Below are positions 17,399 to 25,866 of a stretch of 64,000 nucleotides of DNA, piece by piece (within the stretch, counting starts at the first letter, position 1; each line of letters starts with the position of its first letter). A model generated the notes under the pieces. It had not been told where the DNA came from. It was given only the letters and a program-made list of their open reading frames with translations, and ran no database searches. A program made the translations under genes and the position numbers. The DNA comes from Burkholderia sp. BCC1644 (lineage in GTDB: Bacteria; Pseudomonadota; Gammaproteobacteria; Burkholderiales; Burkholderiaceae), in the NCBI RefSeq assembly GCF_902833225.1, contig NZ_CADFEI010000020.1, positions 62,001 to 126,000 on the forward strand, read 5' to 3'.

Positions 17399-18286
17399 AT
17401 GGTTTCGTTCAAACGCGCGCTTGCCGCGCATGGCGCGACGTCGCTCTTCGTGCTGCTGTGGAGCAGCGGCGCGATCTTCTCTGAACTCGGTCTGCGTCAC
17501 GCGTCCGCGTTCGCCTTTCTCACCGCACGCTTCGCACTCGCCTCGCTCGTGCTGCTCGCGCTGGCCGTCATGCGCAAACGCTGGCTGCCGCCGCGCGGCG
17601 AGCGGCGCATGGCCGCGCTGACCGGCTTGCTGATGATGGGCGGCTATTCGATCTTCTACCTGCTCGCACTCGAGCGCGGAATCGCGCCCGGTGTGCTCGC
17701 AACGATCCTCGGCGTCCAGCCGATCCTCACGCTCGCGATCGTCGAGCGACGCTGGCAGCCGGTGCGCGTCGCGGGTCTCGCGCTGTCGCTGGCCGGGCTC
17801 GCGCTCGTCGTGTGCCGTGGCGCGGGCGGCGGTGCGGGCGGCCTGTCGGCTGCGGGCATCGCATGCGCGCTCACCGCACTCGTCGCGCTGACCGCCGGCT
17901 CGTTGCTGCAAAAACGCGTACGCGCGGCGCCCGCCGACGTGCTGCCGCTGCAGAATGCGATCGGCCTCGCGCTGTGCGTCGCGATCGTGCCGTTCCGACC
18001 GGTGTCGTTCGAGACGAGCTGGGCATTCGTCGTACCGCTGCTGTGGCTCGGCATCGTGATTTCGGTGATCGCGCAACTGCTGTTCTATCGGTTGATGCAG
18101 CGCGGCGATCTCGTCAACGTGACGAGCCTGTTCTATCTCGTGCCCGTCGTCACCACGCTGATGGATGCCGTGTGGCTCGGCAACCGGCCGGAGCCGCTCG
18201 CGCTCGCCGGCATGGGAGCGATCATCGCCGGGCTCGCGCTCGTGTTCCGCGCGTCGGCCACCCGCGCGCAACCCGGGCGCGCGTAA
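17399..18286 (+). CDS. DMT-superfamily (EamA) permease
   Basis: A 295-residue inner-membrane protein with ten hydrophobic segments arranged as two EamA repeats, the drug/metabolite transporter layout. Visible pieces are TSLFVLLWSSGAIFSELGL, GLLMMGGYSIFYLLALERG and, in the second half, LWLGIVISVIAQLLFYRLM and LVPVVTTLMDAVWLGNRPEP. Such proteins export amino acids or small metabolites. The ATG at 17399 follows GGTGG; longer in-frame starts exist upstream but add a non-hydrophobic tail. Substrate unknown. Confidence 0.88.
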   Translation: MVSFKRALAAHGATSLFVLLWSSGAIFSELGLRHASAFAFLTARFALASLVLLALAVMRKRWLPPRGERRMAALTGLLMMGGYSIFYLLALERGIAPGVLATILGVQPILTLAIVERRWQPVRVAGLALSLAGLALVVCRGAGGGAGGLSAAGIACALTALVALTAGSLLQKRVRAAPADVLPLQNAIGLALCVAIVPFRPVSFETSWAFVVPLLWLGIVISVIAQLLFYRLMQRGDLVNVTSLFYLVPVVTTLMDAVWLGNRPEPLALAGMGAIIAGLALVFRASATRAQPGRA

Positions 18287-18588
18287 GCGGACGGGCCGCC
18301 GCGCCTGCGGGTGCGGCGGCCCGCCACGACACATGCGACCATTTCGCGCAAATCGAAAGGAACGGGAAAGATGCATGCAAGGCGTTCGTCGAACTCGCGG
18401 GAAAAACGCGTGATTCGCGCGGCTTTCCGCTGATTTTTAATGGTTCGGATAGCGAAAAGCGCCGCCGGTTGCCTATACTCGAATTGACCGGCCCGCTCGC
18501 AAACGGGTCGGACCAACACTAGAAACACCCGGCATGGGGCCGAATCAAGCGCTGACACGCTGGCTTCGGTCAAGACCTGGAGACACGC
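18287..18588. other. intergenic region with a hairpin and likely promoter
   Basis: Starts with a GC-rich hairpin at about 18293-18322 (GGGCCGCCG and CGGCGGCCC) that may end the permease transcript, though it lacks a T-run. TATACT at 18473-18478 is a plausible -10 element for the following small gene. No coding frame is supported. Confidence 0.4.
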
Positions 18589-18774
18589 ATGACGACCTAC
18601 TTCACGATCGGCGACTTCATCCTGTTGATTCCGATGGCGCTGGCCGGAGCGCTATTTCTCGGCGCGGTACCGTGCGCAACCGAATTCCGTCACAACCTGC
18701 TACGCGTGCTCGGCGTCATCCTCGGCGTCGGCGTCGCGGTATTGCTCGTTGAAGGGCTGCCCGCGCTGATCTAG
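18589..18774 (+). CDS. small two-helix membrane protein (61 aa)
   Basis: A 61-residue protein with two hydrophobic segments, FILLIPMALAGALFLGAVPCA and LLRVLGVILGVGVAVLLVEGL, separated by a short TEFRHN loop. The ATG at 18589 has a good ribosome-binding site (CTGGAGA, 5-6 bp away), and its composition is clearly protein-like. I do not recognise a family. Possibly a small membrane-embedded modulator; function unknown. Confidence 0.65.
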   Translation: MTTYFTIGDFILLIPMALAGALFLGAVPCATEFRHNLLRVLGVILGVGVAVLLVEGLPALI

Positions 18775-18885
18775 CGCGACTGTCGGCGTCTCACGCGCAT
18801 CGCTGCAGCGCAGCGATGCGATGTGCTGTCCGCAAGCCCGCGATACGGCACGCGATATTGTTTCGCATGCCGTATCGACTCCCGG

Positions 18886-19929
18886 TCAGATCGCCTGGTC
18901 GGTGGACGGCTTTTCCCACAGATTGATGCCGCCTTCGGTCGCGTAACGATCGATCTCCGCGAGTTCCTCCGCCGAGAATTCGAGGTTCTTCAGCGCGCCG
19001 ACGTTTTCGCGTACCTGCTCCGCGCGGCTCGCGCCGATCAGCGCGGACGTCACGCGGCCATTGCGCAGCACCCACGCCAACGCCATCTGCGCAAGGCTCT
19101 GCCCGCGCCGTTCGGCGATCGCGTTGAGCTTGCGCACGTGCTCGAGGTTGTCCGCGCTCAGGTGATCCTGCTTCAGCGAGCCGCCACCCGGCTTGTTCAC
19201 GCGCGCGTCGGCCGGCACGCCGTTCAGGTACTTCGACGTCAGCAGCCCCTGCGCGAGCGGCGTGAACGCGATGCTGCCCGCGCCGACGTCGTCGAGCGTG
19301 CCGAGCAGGTCGCTCTCGATCCAGCGGTTCAGCATGTTGTACGACGGCTGGTGGATCAGCAGCGGCACGCGATACTGCGCGAGCAGTTCGGCCATCTCGC
19401 GCGTCTTCGCGGCCGAATACGACGAAATGCCGATGTAGAGCGCCTTGCCCTGCTGTACGGCCGCGGCCAGCGCGCCCGCCGTTTCCTCGAGCGGCGTGTG
19501 CGCATCGAAGCGGTGCGAATAGAAGATGTCGACGTAGTCGAGCCCCATCCGCTGCAGGCTCTGGTCGAGGCTCGCGAGCACGTACTTGCGCGACCCGCCG
19601 CCGCTGCCGTACGGCCCCGGCCACATGTCCCAGCCGGCCTTCGTCGAGATCAGCAGTTCGTCGCGATACGGCCGGAAATCCTCCTTCAGCAGCCGGCCGA
19701 AGTTGGTCTCGGCGCTGCCGTACGGCGGCCCGTAGTTGTTCGCGAGGTCGAAGTGGTTGATGCCGAGGTCGAACGCGGTGCGCAGGATTTCGCGCTGCGT
19801 CGAGATCGGCGTCGAGTCGCCGAAGTTGTGCCACAGGCCAAGCGACAGGGCGGGCAGTTTGAGCCCGGATTTGCCGCAGGTGCGGTATTGCATGCCGGCA
19901 TAACGTTCGGAAGCTGCTTCGTAGGCCAT
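18886..19929 (-). CDS. mgrA: aldo/keto reductase, MgrA/YghZ type
   Basis: A 347-residue aldo/keto reductase. The N-terminal MQYRTCGKSGLKLPALSLGLWHNFGD, the catalytic Asp/Tyr segment HFDLANNYGPPYGSAETNFG, the lysine region ELLISTKAGWDMWPGPYGSGGGSRKYV and IPLAQGLL-like TPLAQGLLTSKYL and the cofactor end ALIGASRAEQVREN place it in the YghZ/MgrA (AKR14) subgroup, NADPH-dependent L-glyceraldehyde-3-phosphate reductases that also act on methylglyoxal. Length is normal. Monocistronic as far as I can see. Confidence 0.9.
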   Translation of the reverse strand: MAYEAASERYAGMQYRTCGKSGLKLPALSLGLWHNFGDSTPISTQREILRTAFDLGINHFDLANNYGPPYGSAETNFGRLLKEDFRPYRDELLISTKAGWDMWPGPYGSGGGSRKYVLASLDQSLQRMGLDYVDIFYSHRFDAHTPLEETAGALAAAVQQGKALYIGISSYSAAKTREMAELLAQYRVPLLIHQPSYNMLNRWIESDLLGTLDDVGAGSIAFTPLAQGLLTSKYLNGVPADARVNKPGGGSLKQDHLSADNLEHVRKLNAIAERRGQSLAQMALAWVLRNGRVTSALIGASRAEQVRENVGALKNLEFSAEELAEIDRYATEGGINLWEKPSTDQAI

Positions 19930-20120
19930 GAGTCTGTTCCGTCAGGACATCGGGGAAGGGACGCGCTTGCCGCGCGCACGGCGCGGCGACGGCGAAGGAG
20001 TCATACGACGACTATGGTAACGAAAGCGGCCCGCGCGCGCACGGCGGGCAAGGCGATGGACGCGACCGCGGTCGTCGCCTACACTGCGGCGTCTCGAATC
20101 ACCGTTTCAGCGAGGTTGGT

Positions 20121-20327
20121 ATGTCCCGGGTCATCTCGGTTGCACTGCTCGTCGGCGGCGTCGCGCTGCTGTACTTCGGCGGCCAGTCGTTCCATTCGAT
20201 CAACGACAACGTGTCGCGCTTCTTTACCGGTTCACCCGCGACGAAGACGATCCTGCTGATCGTCGGCGGCGCCGTCGCATCGTTCGTCGGCCTGATCGGC
20301 CTCGCGATGCCGGGCGGCAAGCGCTGA
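20121..20327 (+). CDS. DUF3185-like small membrane protein
   Basis: A 68-residue protein with two membrane helices: MSRVISVALLVGGVALLYFGG and TKTILLIVGGAVASFVGLIGLAM, joined by QSFHSINDNVSRFFTGSPA. This layout and the FFTGSP loop match the DUF3185 family of small proteobacterial membrane proteins of unknown function. A ribosome-binding site (GCGAGGTTGGT) lies upstream. A terminator-like hairpin follows. Confidence 0.75.
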   Translation: MSRVISVALLVGGVALLYFGGQSFHSINDNVSRFFTGSPATKTILLIVGGAVASFVGLIGLAMPGGKR

Positions 20328-20386
20328 TCGCCTAGCCGCACGACGTACGCACGGCCCGCGTCGACCGATCGGGCCGCGCCAAACGA

Positions 20387-20409
20387 AACGGGCGGCCAGG
20401 CCGCCCGTT
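20387..20409. terminator. bidirectional terminator hairpin
   Basis: AACGGGCGG, a short loop, CCGCCCGTT: a strong stem between the converging DUF3185 and dioxygenase genes, flanked by AAACG on the left and TTG on the right. The T-runs are short. Confidence 0.6.
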
Positions 20410-20477
20410 GCTTCGTTCGCCGGCGATGCGCCGCATCGCCTTGGCATCGCGGCGTCACCGCGCTGCCCGATTCACGC

Positions 20478-21251
20478 CTAGAACTGCACTTCCTGCTTCG
20501 ACGCCGAGCGCGTGCCGGGCACCGGCCGGTTGCTCGCGCCGTGATACGTGTACACGAGCGAGAACTTCACCTGGTCGGAGCGGTTCTGCCCGGCCGAATG
20601 CAGCGTGTTGCTGTGGAAGAACACGACGTCGCCCGTCTGCAGCGACGGGCACGTGGCCGCGTCGATCATCTTGCGGTTCTCCGGCAGGTCGCCGCGGAAG
20701 AACTTCGCATCGTCGAACGCTTCCGGCCCGAATTCGGCCGTATGCGAACCCGGCACGAGCCAAAGCGCGCCGTTCTCGTTGGTTTCCGGCCCCAGCGCGA
20801 GCCACACCGACACCATGTCCGGGCGTGCGAACGACCAGTAGCGGAAATCGCGATGCCAGCCCGTCAGGCTGCCGTACGCGGGATGCTTCGTCATCATGCA
20901 GTTGTGATGCGCGCGCGACAGCACGGGCTCTTCGCCGAAATACTCGCGCATCCACGCGCCGATTTCGGGCGCGATCGCGCGCTCGGCGAACGCCGGATCG
21001 CGCGAGTACGCATCGAGCAGCCGCCGCACCGTGTGCCCGCCCGGCGCATGCTTCGACTCGGGCGCGCCCGGGTAGCGCAGGTCGGCCTCGAATTCGATCG
21101 GCTCGGCGGCCTCACGCAACTGGCGCTCCGCGATCTGCCTGAGCGTCGCGCACTGCTGCTCGCTGACGAGGCCACGCGCGACGACGAAGCCGCGCTCGCG
21201 CAATTCCGCGACTTGCGCGCGGATCGATTCCGACTGCAATGGAGACGACAT
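20478..21251 (-). CDS. phytanoyl-CoA dioxygenase (PhyH) family protein
   Basis: A 257-residue Fe(II)/2-oxoglutarate-dependent dioxygenase of the PhyH family. The iron ligands are visible: HRD in LTGWHRDFRYWSF, and the distal His in VVFFHSNTLHSAGQNRSDQ, followed by the Arg for 2-oxoglutarate (NRSDQVKFSLVYTYH). The segment VSVWLALGPETNENGALWLVPGSH is characteristic. Start taken at MSSPLQSES (21251), because the upstream extension is Cys/His-rich and not protein-like. Substrate cannot be inferred from context. Confidence 0.85.
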   Translation of the reverse strand: MSSPLQSESIRAQVAELRERGFVVARGLVSEQQCATLRQIAERQLREAAEPIEFEADLRYPGAPESKHAPGGHTVRRLLDAYSRDPAFAERAIAPEIGAWMREYFGEEPVLSRAHHNCMMTKHPAYGSLTGWHRDFRYWSFARPDMVSVWLALGPETNENGALWLVPGSHTAEFGPEAFDDAKFFRGDLPENRKMIDAATCPSLQTGDVVFFHSNTLHSAGQNRSDQVKFSLVYTYHGASNRPVPGTRSASKQEVQF

Positions 21252-21603
21252 GGGATGCCAGACGTTTATTGTGTGAATGTGACGATTGTAAATCGGCGCC
21301 GGATGCCGCGAACAGCACCATTGTCGTGCGCAGGGGCATGCCAATCGCTGATTTGATCCGGCGCAAGGGAACTGTTCGTCGCGACACCTGCCTCACCGAC
21401 AGGCGGTATGCGGCACACGCCTTGTGGCACAAGGGTTTATCGCGACTTTTGCCCGTCATGAATCCCCTGTAGCCTGTCGCGGCCTGTCAATTCTGGCGGG
21501 CGCGGCGCGCAGCGAGTTTCGGTAAGATCCGTTGCGCCATCCGAGGCCGTTCATACCAGTGCGCTCCCAAGGGCGCCATCCATACAAGCGAAGCATCGTT
21601 CAC
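21252..21603. other. intergenic region, possible dioxygenase promoter
   Basis: On the minus strand TTTACA (near 21288-21293) followed about 17 bp later by an A/T-rich hexamer is a weak promoter candidate for the dioxygenase gene. No coding frame with sensible composition is visible. Confidence 0.35.
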
Positions 21604-21945
21604 ATGCCATTCCGTCTGACTTCCCGTCTCAGCCGCGCTGCGAAGCGCGTCGTGCCGCCCGCTCCTGCCCGCTCGCTGCGCCATCACCGCGCCCGCACGC
21701 AGGCACTGGCCGAGCGTGCGCCCGCACACAGCCGGCTGGACGGTATCCGTGCGTGGTTCCACGCATTTTTCTCGATGATGAGCGCGCAGGCGTTCGCACG
21801 CCGTACCGGCCTGCGCTCGCTGCTGCAGAAGCCGTCGTCGCTGCGCGCGCTCGCGCTGCGCCGTGCGCTTGGGCCCCAGCGCCGCGTCAACCGTCCGCGC
21901 CGCCTCGCGGCCAGCAACGGCTGGTTCGGGTTCGGCGCACGCTGA
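21604..21945 (+). CDS. hypothetical basic protein (113 aa)
   Basis: A 113-residue, very Arg-rich frame starting MPFRLTSRLSRAAKRVVPP, with one more hydrophobic stretch (IRAWFHAFFSMMSAQAFARR). I do not recognise it. It has only a weak ribosome-binding site, but it is followed 60 bp later by a strong terminator shared with metK, which suggests a transcript ends here. It may be a genuine small nucleic-acid-binding-like protein or a chance frame. Confidence 0.4.
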   Translation: MPFRLTSRLSRAAKRVVPPAPARSLRHHRARTQALAERAPAHSRLDGIRAWFHAFFSMMSAQAFARRTGLRSLLQKPSSLRALALRRALGPQRRVNRPRRLAASNGWFGFGAR

Positions 21946-22005
21946 ACGCGCCGGCGGGCACGACCCGCGACGATCGCCGCCGTTGCGCCGGCGACCGGAA
22001 CCCAT

Positions 22006-22034
22006 AAAAAAACCCCGGCAAGCCGGGGTTTTTC
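22006..22034. terminator. bidirectional intrinsic terminator (metK and the converging small gene)
   Basis: AAAAAAACCCCGGC / GCCGGGGTTTTT: a stem with A-run on one side and T-run on the other, so it can terminate both strands. It lies 19 bp after the metK stop. Confidence 0.9.
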
Positions 22035-22052
22035 TTTGCGGGCGAACGACGC

Positions 22053-23240
22053 TTACGCGACGCGTGCCGTCGGCTCGACGCCAGCCGCTTCGGCCAGTGC
22101 GAGCGCCTTGTCGGTCGCTTCCCACGAGAATTCCGGCTCTTCGCGGCCGAAGTGGCCGTAGGCAGCGGTCTTTTCGTAGATCGGACGCAGCAGGTCGAGC
22201 ATCTTGATGATGCCCTTCGGACGCAGGTCGAAATGCTCGCGCACAAGCTTCGTGATCACTGCATCCGACACGCGGCCCGTGCCGAACGTGTTGACCATCA
22301 CCGAGGTCGGCTCGGCGACGCCGATTGCGTACGACACCTGGATCAGCGCGCGCGACGCGAGGCCGGCGGCGACGATGTTCTTCGCGACGTAGCGGCCTGC
22401 ATACGCAGCTGAACGGTCGACCTTCGACGGATCCTTGCCCGAGAACGCGCCGCCGCCGTGCGGTGCGGCACCGCCGTACGTGTCGACGATGATCTTGCGG
22501 CCGGTCAGGCCGCAATCGCCCTGCGGGCCGCCGATCACGAACCGGCCGGTCGGGTTCACGAGGAACTTGATGTCGCCCTTGATCAGGTCGGCCGGCAGCG
22601 TCGGCTTGATGATTTCCTCGATCACGGCTTCGCGCAGCGCCGGCAGTTCGATGTCCGGTGCGTGCTGCGTGGACAGCACGACGGTGTCGATCGAATCGGG
22701 CTTGCCATCGACGTAGCGGACCGTCACCTGCGACTTCGCGTCCGGGCGCAGCCATTGCAGGCGGCCGTCGCGGCGCAGGCTGGCCTGGCGCTCGACGAGG
22801 CGGTGCGACAGGTAGATCGGCAGCGGCATCAGTTCCGGCGTTTCGTCGCACGCATAGCCGAACATCAGGCCCTGGTCGCCCGCGCCTTGGTCGAGGTTGT
22901 CGTCGTGTGCACGATCGACGCCCTGCGCGATGTCCGGCGACTGCTTGTCGTACGCGACGAGCACCGCGCAACCCTTGTAGTCGATGCCGTAGTCGGTGTT
23001 GTCGTAGCCGATGCGCTTGATGGTGTCGCGCGCGATCTGGATGTAATCGATGTTGGCCGTCGTGGTGATTTCACCGGCCAGGACGACGAGACCCGTGTTG
23101 CACAGCGTTTCGGCCGCAACGCGGGAATATTTGTCCTGCTCGAGGATGGCGTCGAGAATCGCGTCCGAGATTTGGTCCGCGACTTTGTCCGGATGGCCTT
23201 CGGAGACGGATTCGGACGTGAAGAGATAATCGTTTGCCAC
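22053..23240 (-). CDS. metK: MetK, S-adenosylmethionine synthetase
   Basis: A 395-residue enzyme that makes S-adenosylmethionine from ATP and methionine. It has the family motifs SEGHPDKVADQISDAILD near the start, GAGDQGLMFGYA, and the P-loop-like GGGAFSGKDPSKVDRSAAY, and ends in a normal-length C-terminus. The start is GTG at 23240 (VANDYLFTSES), chosen because family alignment begins there and AGGAG lies 10 bp upstream; the frame stays open further upstream. It diverges from the lipid A acyltransferase gene. Unlike metX in this window, I see no SAM riboswitch in its leader. Confidence 0.97.
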   Translation of the reverse strand: MANDYLFTSESVSEGHPDKVADQISDAILDAILEQDKYSRVAAETLCNTGLVVLAGEITTTANIDYIQIARDTIKRIGYDNTDYGIDYKGCAVLVAYDKQSPDIAQGVDRAHDDNLDQGAGDQGLMFGYACDETPELMPLPIYLSHRLVERQASLRRDGRLQWLRPDAKSQVTVRYVDGKPDSIDTVVLSTQHAPDIELPALREAVIEEIIKPTLPADLIKGDIKFLVNPTGRFVIGGPQGDCGLTGRKIIVDTYGGAAPHGGGAFSGKDPSKVDRSAAYAGRYVAKNIVAAGLASRALIQVSYAIGVAEPTSVMVNTFGTGRVSDAVITKLVREHFDLRPKGIIKMLDLLRPIYEKTAAYGHFGREEPEFSWEATDKALALAEAAGVEPTARVA

Positions 23241-23395
23241 TTTTTCAGGCTCCTGTGTGGTTACGGGTGGTTTCACGTAGCCAGCTTCGTTGGGCCTGAA
23301 GCGGCGACGCTTTAGCGGATTACCAGGACCGGGCAGCGCGTGTCGCACCAGCCGGCTTCGCCCCGCAAGTTGTCAGTTAACTCGGCGAAGCCCGT

Positions 23396-23422
23396 ATTAT
23401 AGCGGCTTTCCTGAATTGTCAC
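23396..23422 (-). promoter_or_regulatory. predicted metK promoter
   Basis: Minus-strand GTGACA (23417-23422), 15-bp spacer, perfect TATAAT (23396-23401). The implied leader is about 150 nt. Confidence 0.6.
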
Positions 23423-23505
23423 AGAGCGCCGCCCGTGCTGCATCTTCCGCTGTCTTACCACCCTGTTCTCGACATGCCGGCCAGCCGGTTCCATGGAGGT
23501 TTCGC

Positions 23506-24390
23506 ATGCTAGGTCGTCTAGGCACGCACCTCGCCATCGGCTTGCTGAAACTGCTCGCCCTGTTGCCGTACGGCCTGACCGCACGGTTCGGCGATGGTCT
23601 CGGCTGGCTGCTGTACCAGATCCCCAGCCGGCGAAAACGCATCGTACACACCAATCTGAAACTCTGCTTCCCTGACTGGAGCGACGCGCGGCGCGAGGAA
23701 GTGGCGGGGCAGCATTTCCGCCATGCGATCCGCAGCTACGTCGAGCGCAGCTACCAGTGGTTCGCGTCGGAACAGGCCTACCGCAAGCTGTTTACGGTCG
23801 AGAGCGAGGTCGACCTCACCGATCCGGACATGCCGCCGACCCTCTTGCTCGGGTTCCATTTCGTCGGCATCGAGGCCGGCTCGATGGCGATCAATCTCGC
23901 TCTCGATCGCCCGTGCGGCTCGCTCTATACGCCGATGAAGAGCCCGGAAATCGAGGCCGCGGCCAAAGCCGGCCGCAGCCGCTTCGGTGCGGAACTCGCA
24001 AGCCGGGCCGACAGCGCGCGCACCGTGCTGCGCTGGCTGCGCGACCGCAAGCCGGTGATGCTCGGCGCCGACATGGACTACGGGCTGCGCAACTCGACGT
24101 TCGTGCCCTTCTTCGGCATACCCGCCTGCACGCTGACGGCGGTCGGCCGATTCGCCAAGACCGGCCATGCGCAGGTTCTGCCCTTTATCGGCGAAGTGCT
24201 GCCCAACTACAAGGGCTACCGGCTGAAGGTCTTCAAGCCGTGGGCCAACTACCCGACCGGCGACGACGATCTCGACGCGCGCCGGATGAACGAATTCCTC
24301 GAGGAACAGATCCCGCTGATGCCCGAGCAGTACTACTGGGTCCACAAGCGCTTCAAGACGCGCCCGCCCGGCGAGCCGAGCCTGTACTGA
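23506..24390 (+). CDS. LpxL/HtrB-type lipid A acyltransferase
   Basis: A 294-residue inner-membrane acyltransferase of the LpxL/LpxM family, which adds secondary fatty acids to lipid A. It has an N-terminal hydrophobic segment (LAIGLLKLLALLPYGLTARFG), the catalytic H(x4)E motif in GFHFVGIEAGSMAI, the DADYGL-like DMDYGLRNSTFVPFFG region, and the C-terminal YYWVHKRFKTRPPGEPSLY typical of the family. ATG at 23506 with a perfect GGAGGT upstream. It diverges from metK. Acyl chain specificity cannot be told from sequence alone. Confidence 0.9.
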   Translation: MLGRLGTHLAIGLLKLLALLPYGLTARFGDGLGWLLYQIPSRRKRIVHTNLKLCFPDWSDARREEVAGQHFRHAIRSYVERSYQWFASEQAYRKLFTVESEVDLTDPDMPPTLLLGFHFVGIEAGSMAINLALDRPCGSLYTPMKSPEIEAAAKAGRSRFGAELASRADSARTVLRWLRDRKPVMLGADMDYGLRNSTFVPFFGIPACTLTAVGRFAKTGHAQVLPFIGEVLPNYKGYRLKVFKPWANYPTGDDDLDARRMNEFLEEQIPLMPEQYYWVHKRFKTRPPGEPSLY

Positions 24391-24420
24391 CCCTGCCGGA
24401 AGACGTTCGCAGGCGTGCCG

Positions 24421-24723
24421 TCATACGCGTGCCTGCGCTCGTGCCACCTTCGGCGCGCCCTTCGCGCGCGCCCGCCACAGATCGTGGGCCGACTGTTGCG
24501 CGAGCCACAGATCGGCCCGCCCCCCATTTTCCTCGCCGAGCCACGCCTCGAGGCGCAGCGCCATTTCCGGCGAGATGCCTGCATGGCCATGCAGGATCCG
24601 CGACAGGGCGGCACGCGTCACCCCCAGCTGCGACGCGGCCTCGGTGACGGTCAGGCCAAGCGCCGGCAGCACGTCGTCGCGCAGCGTTTCGCCCGGATGG
24701 GGCGGATTGAAGATGCGGGTCAT
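24421..24723 (-). CDS. HigA/VapI-type antitoxin-like HTH protein (orphan)
   Basis: A 100-residue Xre-family DNA-binding protein: RIFNPPHPGETLRDDVLPALGLTVTEAASQLGVTRAALSRILHGHAGISPEMALRLEAWLGEE. This PPHPGE start plus helix-turn-helix is the HigA antitoxin hallmark. The usual HigB toxin gene directly upstream is absent; the 230 bp upstream show no RelE-like frame. A dyad that looks like its operator precedes it. The C-terminal tail (ARAKGAPKVARAQARV) is basic and low-complexity. Either a solo regulator or the survivor of a decayed toxin-antitoxin pair. Confidence 0.85.
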   Translation of the reverse strand: MTRIFNPPHPGETLRDDVLPALGLTVTEAASQLGVTRAALSRILHGHAGISPEMALRLEAWLGEENGGRADLWLAQQSAHDLWRARAKGAPKVARAQARV

Positions 24724-24754
24724 GGCTTGAATCACCTCGCTGGAGGATTACAGG

Positions 24755-24775
24755 GCGTATAGCGAAACAATACGC
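24755..24775 (-). promoter_or_regulatory. inverted-repeat operator upstream of the higA-like gene
   Basis: GCGTAT, 9-bp spacer, ATACGC, about 32-52 bp before the higA-like ATG. HigA-type regulators bind such short dyads and repress their own gene. The minus-strand TATACGC half overlaps the expected -10 position. Confidence 0.5.
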
Positions 24776-24959
24776 ATCTGCGGCTGGCATCATCAATTGA
24801 ACGAGTACGAAAAAGCCCGGAACGCCCGCGCGGGACGCCCCTGTCGGCTGCATGTATCATTTGCGGTTGAGATCTGCACGACGAACGAAGCCGCCCGGCG
24901 TGGCCGCCGGCCGTTCGCACCGTGCCGACCGCCTTGTTCGCCATGGAATTCCGGACCCA

Positions 24960-25829
24960 GTGAAACTCTCGTTCACCAAGATGCACGGCGCGGGCAACGA
25001 CTTCGTCGTGCTCGACGGCTATTCGCGCGCGTTGCCGCCGCTCACCGAAGCGCAGGTACGCGCACTCGCCAACCGCCACTTCGGCATCGGCGCCGACCAG
25101 TTGCTGCTCGTCGAGAAACCGACCGTCGACGGTGCGGATTTCAAGTACCGGATCTTCAATTGCGACGGCGGCGAAGTCGAACACTGCGGCAACGGCGCGC
25201 GCTGCTTCGTGAAGTTCGTCAGCGACCGCGGCCTGACCGACAAGCGCAGCGTGCGCGTGCAGGTCATGAAGGGTCTGATCACGCTGACGCTGCAGGACAA
25301 CGGCGAAGTCGTCGTCGACATGGGCGCGCCCGTGTTCGCGCCGGCGCAGGTGCCGTTCGACGCGGCGGGCCTCGACGGCCGCCACGAAGGCCGCGACACG
25401 CTGTGGCCGCTCGACGTCGGCGGCGCCACGCGCTGGATCTCGACGGTGTCGATGGGCAATCCGCACGCGGTGCAGGTCGTCGACGATGTCGAGGCGTATC
25501 CGGTGCTGGAAGAAGGCCCGCTGATCGAACTCCATGCGCGTTTCCCGCAGCGCGTGAACGCCGGCTTCATGCAGATCGTGTCGCGCAACGAAGTGAAGCT
25601 GCGCGTGTACGAACGCGGCGCGGGCGAGACGCTCGCGTGCGGCACCGGCGCGTGCGCGGCGGTCGCGGCCGGCATCCGGCGCGGCCTGCTCGATTCGCCC
25701 GTGACCGTGCACACGCACGGCGGCACACTGACGATCGGCTGGGACGGCACACGCGACGAAACCGCCGCGCTGATGATGGCCGGCCCCGCCGCGACCGTGT
25801 TCGAAGGCGAGATCGACCTGAACGCCTGA
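24960..25829 (+). CDS. dapF: DapF, diaminopimelate epimerase
   Basis: A 289-residue PLP-independent epimerase turning LL- into meso-diaminopimelate for lysine and peptidoglycan. Both catalytic cysteines are present: VEHCGNGARC (first half) and LACGTGACAA (second half). Also seen are FTKMHGAGNDFVVLDG at the N-terminus and SMGNPHAVQVV. The start is GTG at 24960; the frame is open upstream but family alignment begins at VKLSFTKMHG. It begins a dapF-DUF484-xerC gene run that is common in proteobacteria. Confidence 0.96.
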   Translation: MKLSFTKMHGAGNDFVVLDGYSRALPPLTEAQVRALANRHFGIGADQLLLVEKPTVDGADFKYRIFNCDGGEVEHCGNGARCFVKFVSDRGLTDKRSVRVQVMKGLITLTLQDNGEVVVDMGAPVFAPAQVPFDAAGLDGRHEGRDTLWPLDVGGATRWISTVSMGNPHAVQVVDDVEAYPVLEEGPLIELHARFPQRVNAGFMQIVSRNEVKLRVYERGAGETLACGTGACAAVAAGIRRGLLDSPVTVHTHGGTLTIGWDGTRDETAALMMAGPAATVFEGEIDLNA

Positions 25830-25866
25830 CCCTGCAACGTCCTTGATAACTGAACGCTCCAGCCAC

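Noticed and set aside
23241..23505. SAM-sensing riboswitch in the metK leader
   Set aside because: Apart from a good promoter, I see neither SAM-I nor SAM-II motifs such as the GATTTG loop with a GCTAAAG strand.
24353..24853. Possible HigB toxin upstream of the higA-like gene
   Set aside because: The only frame there gives no RelE/HigB motif; it overlaps the antitoxin gene in another frame.
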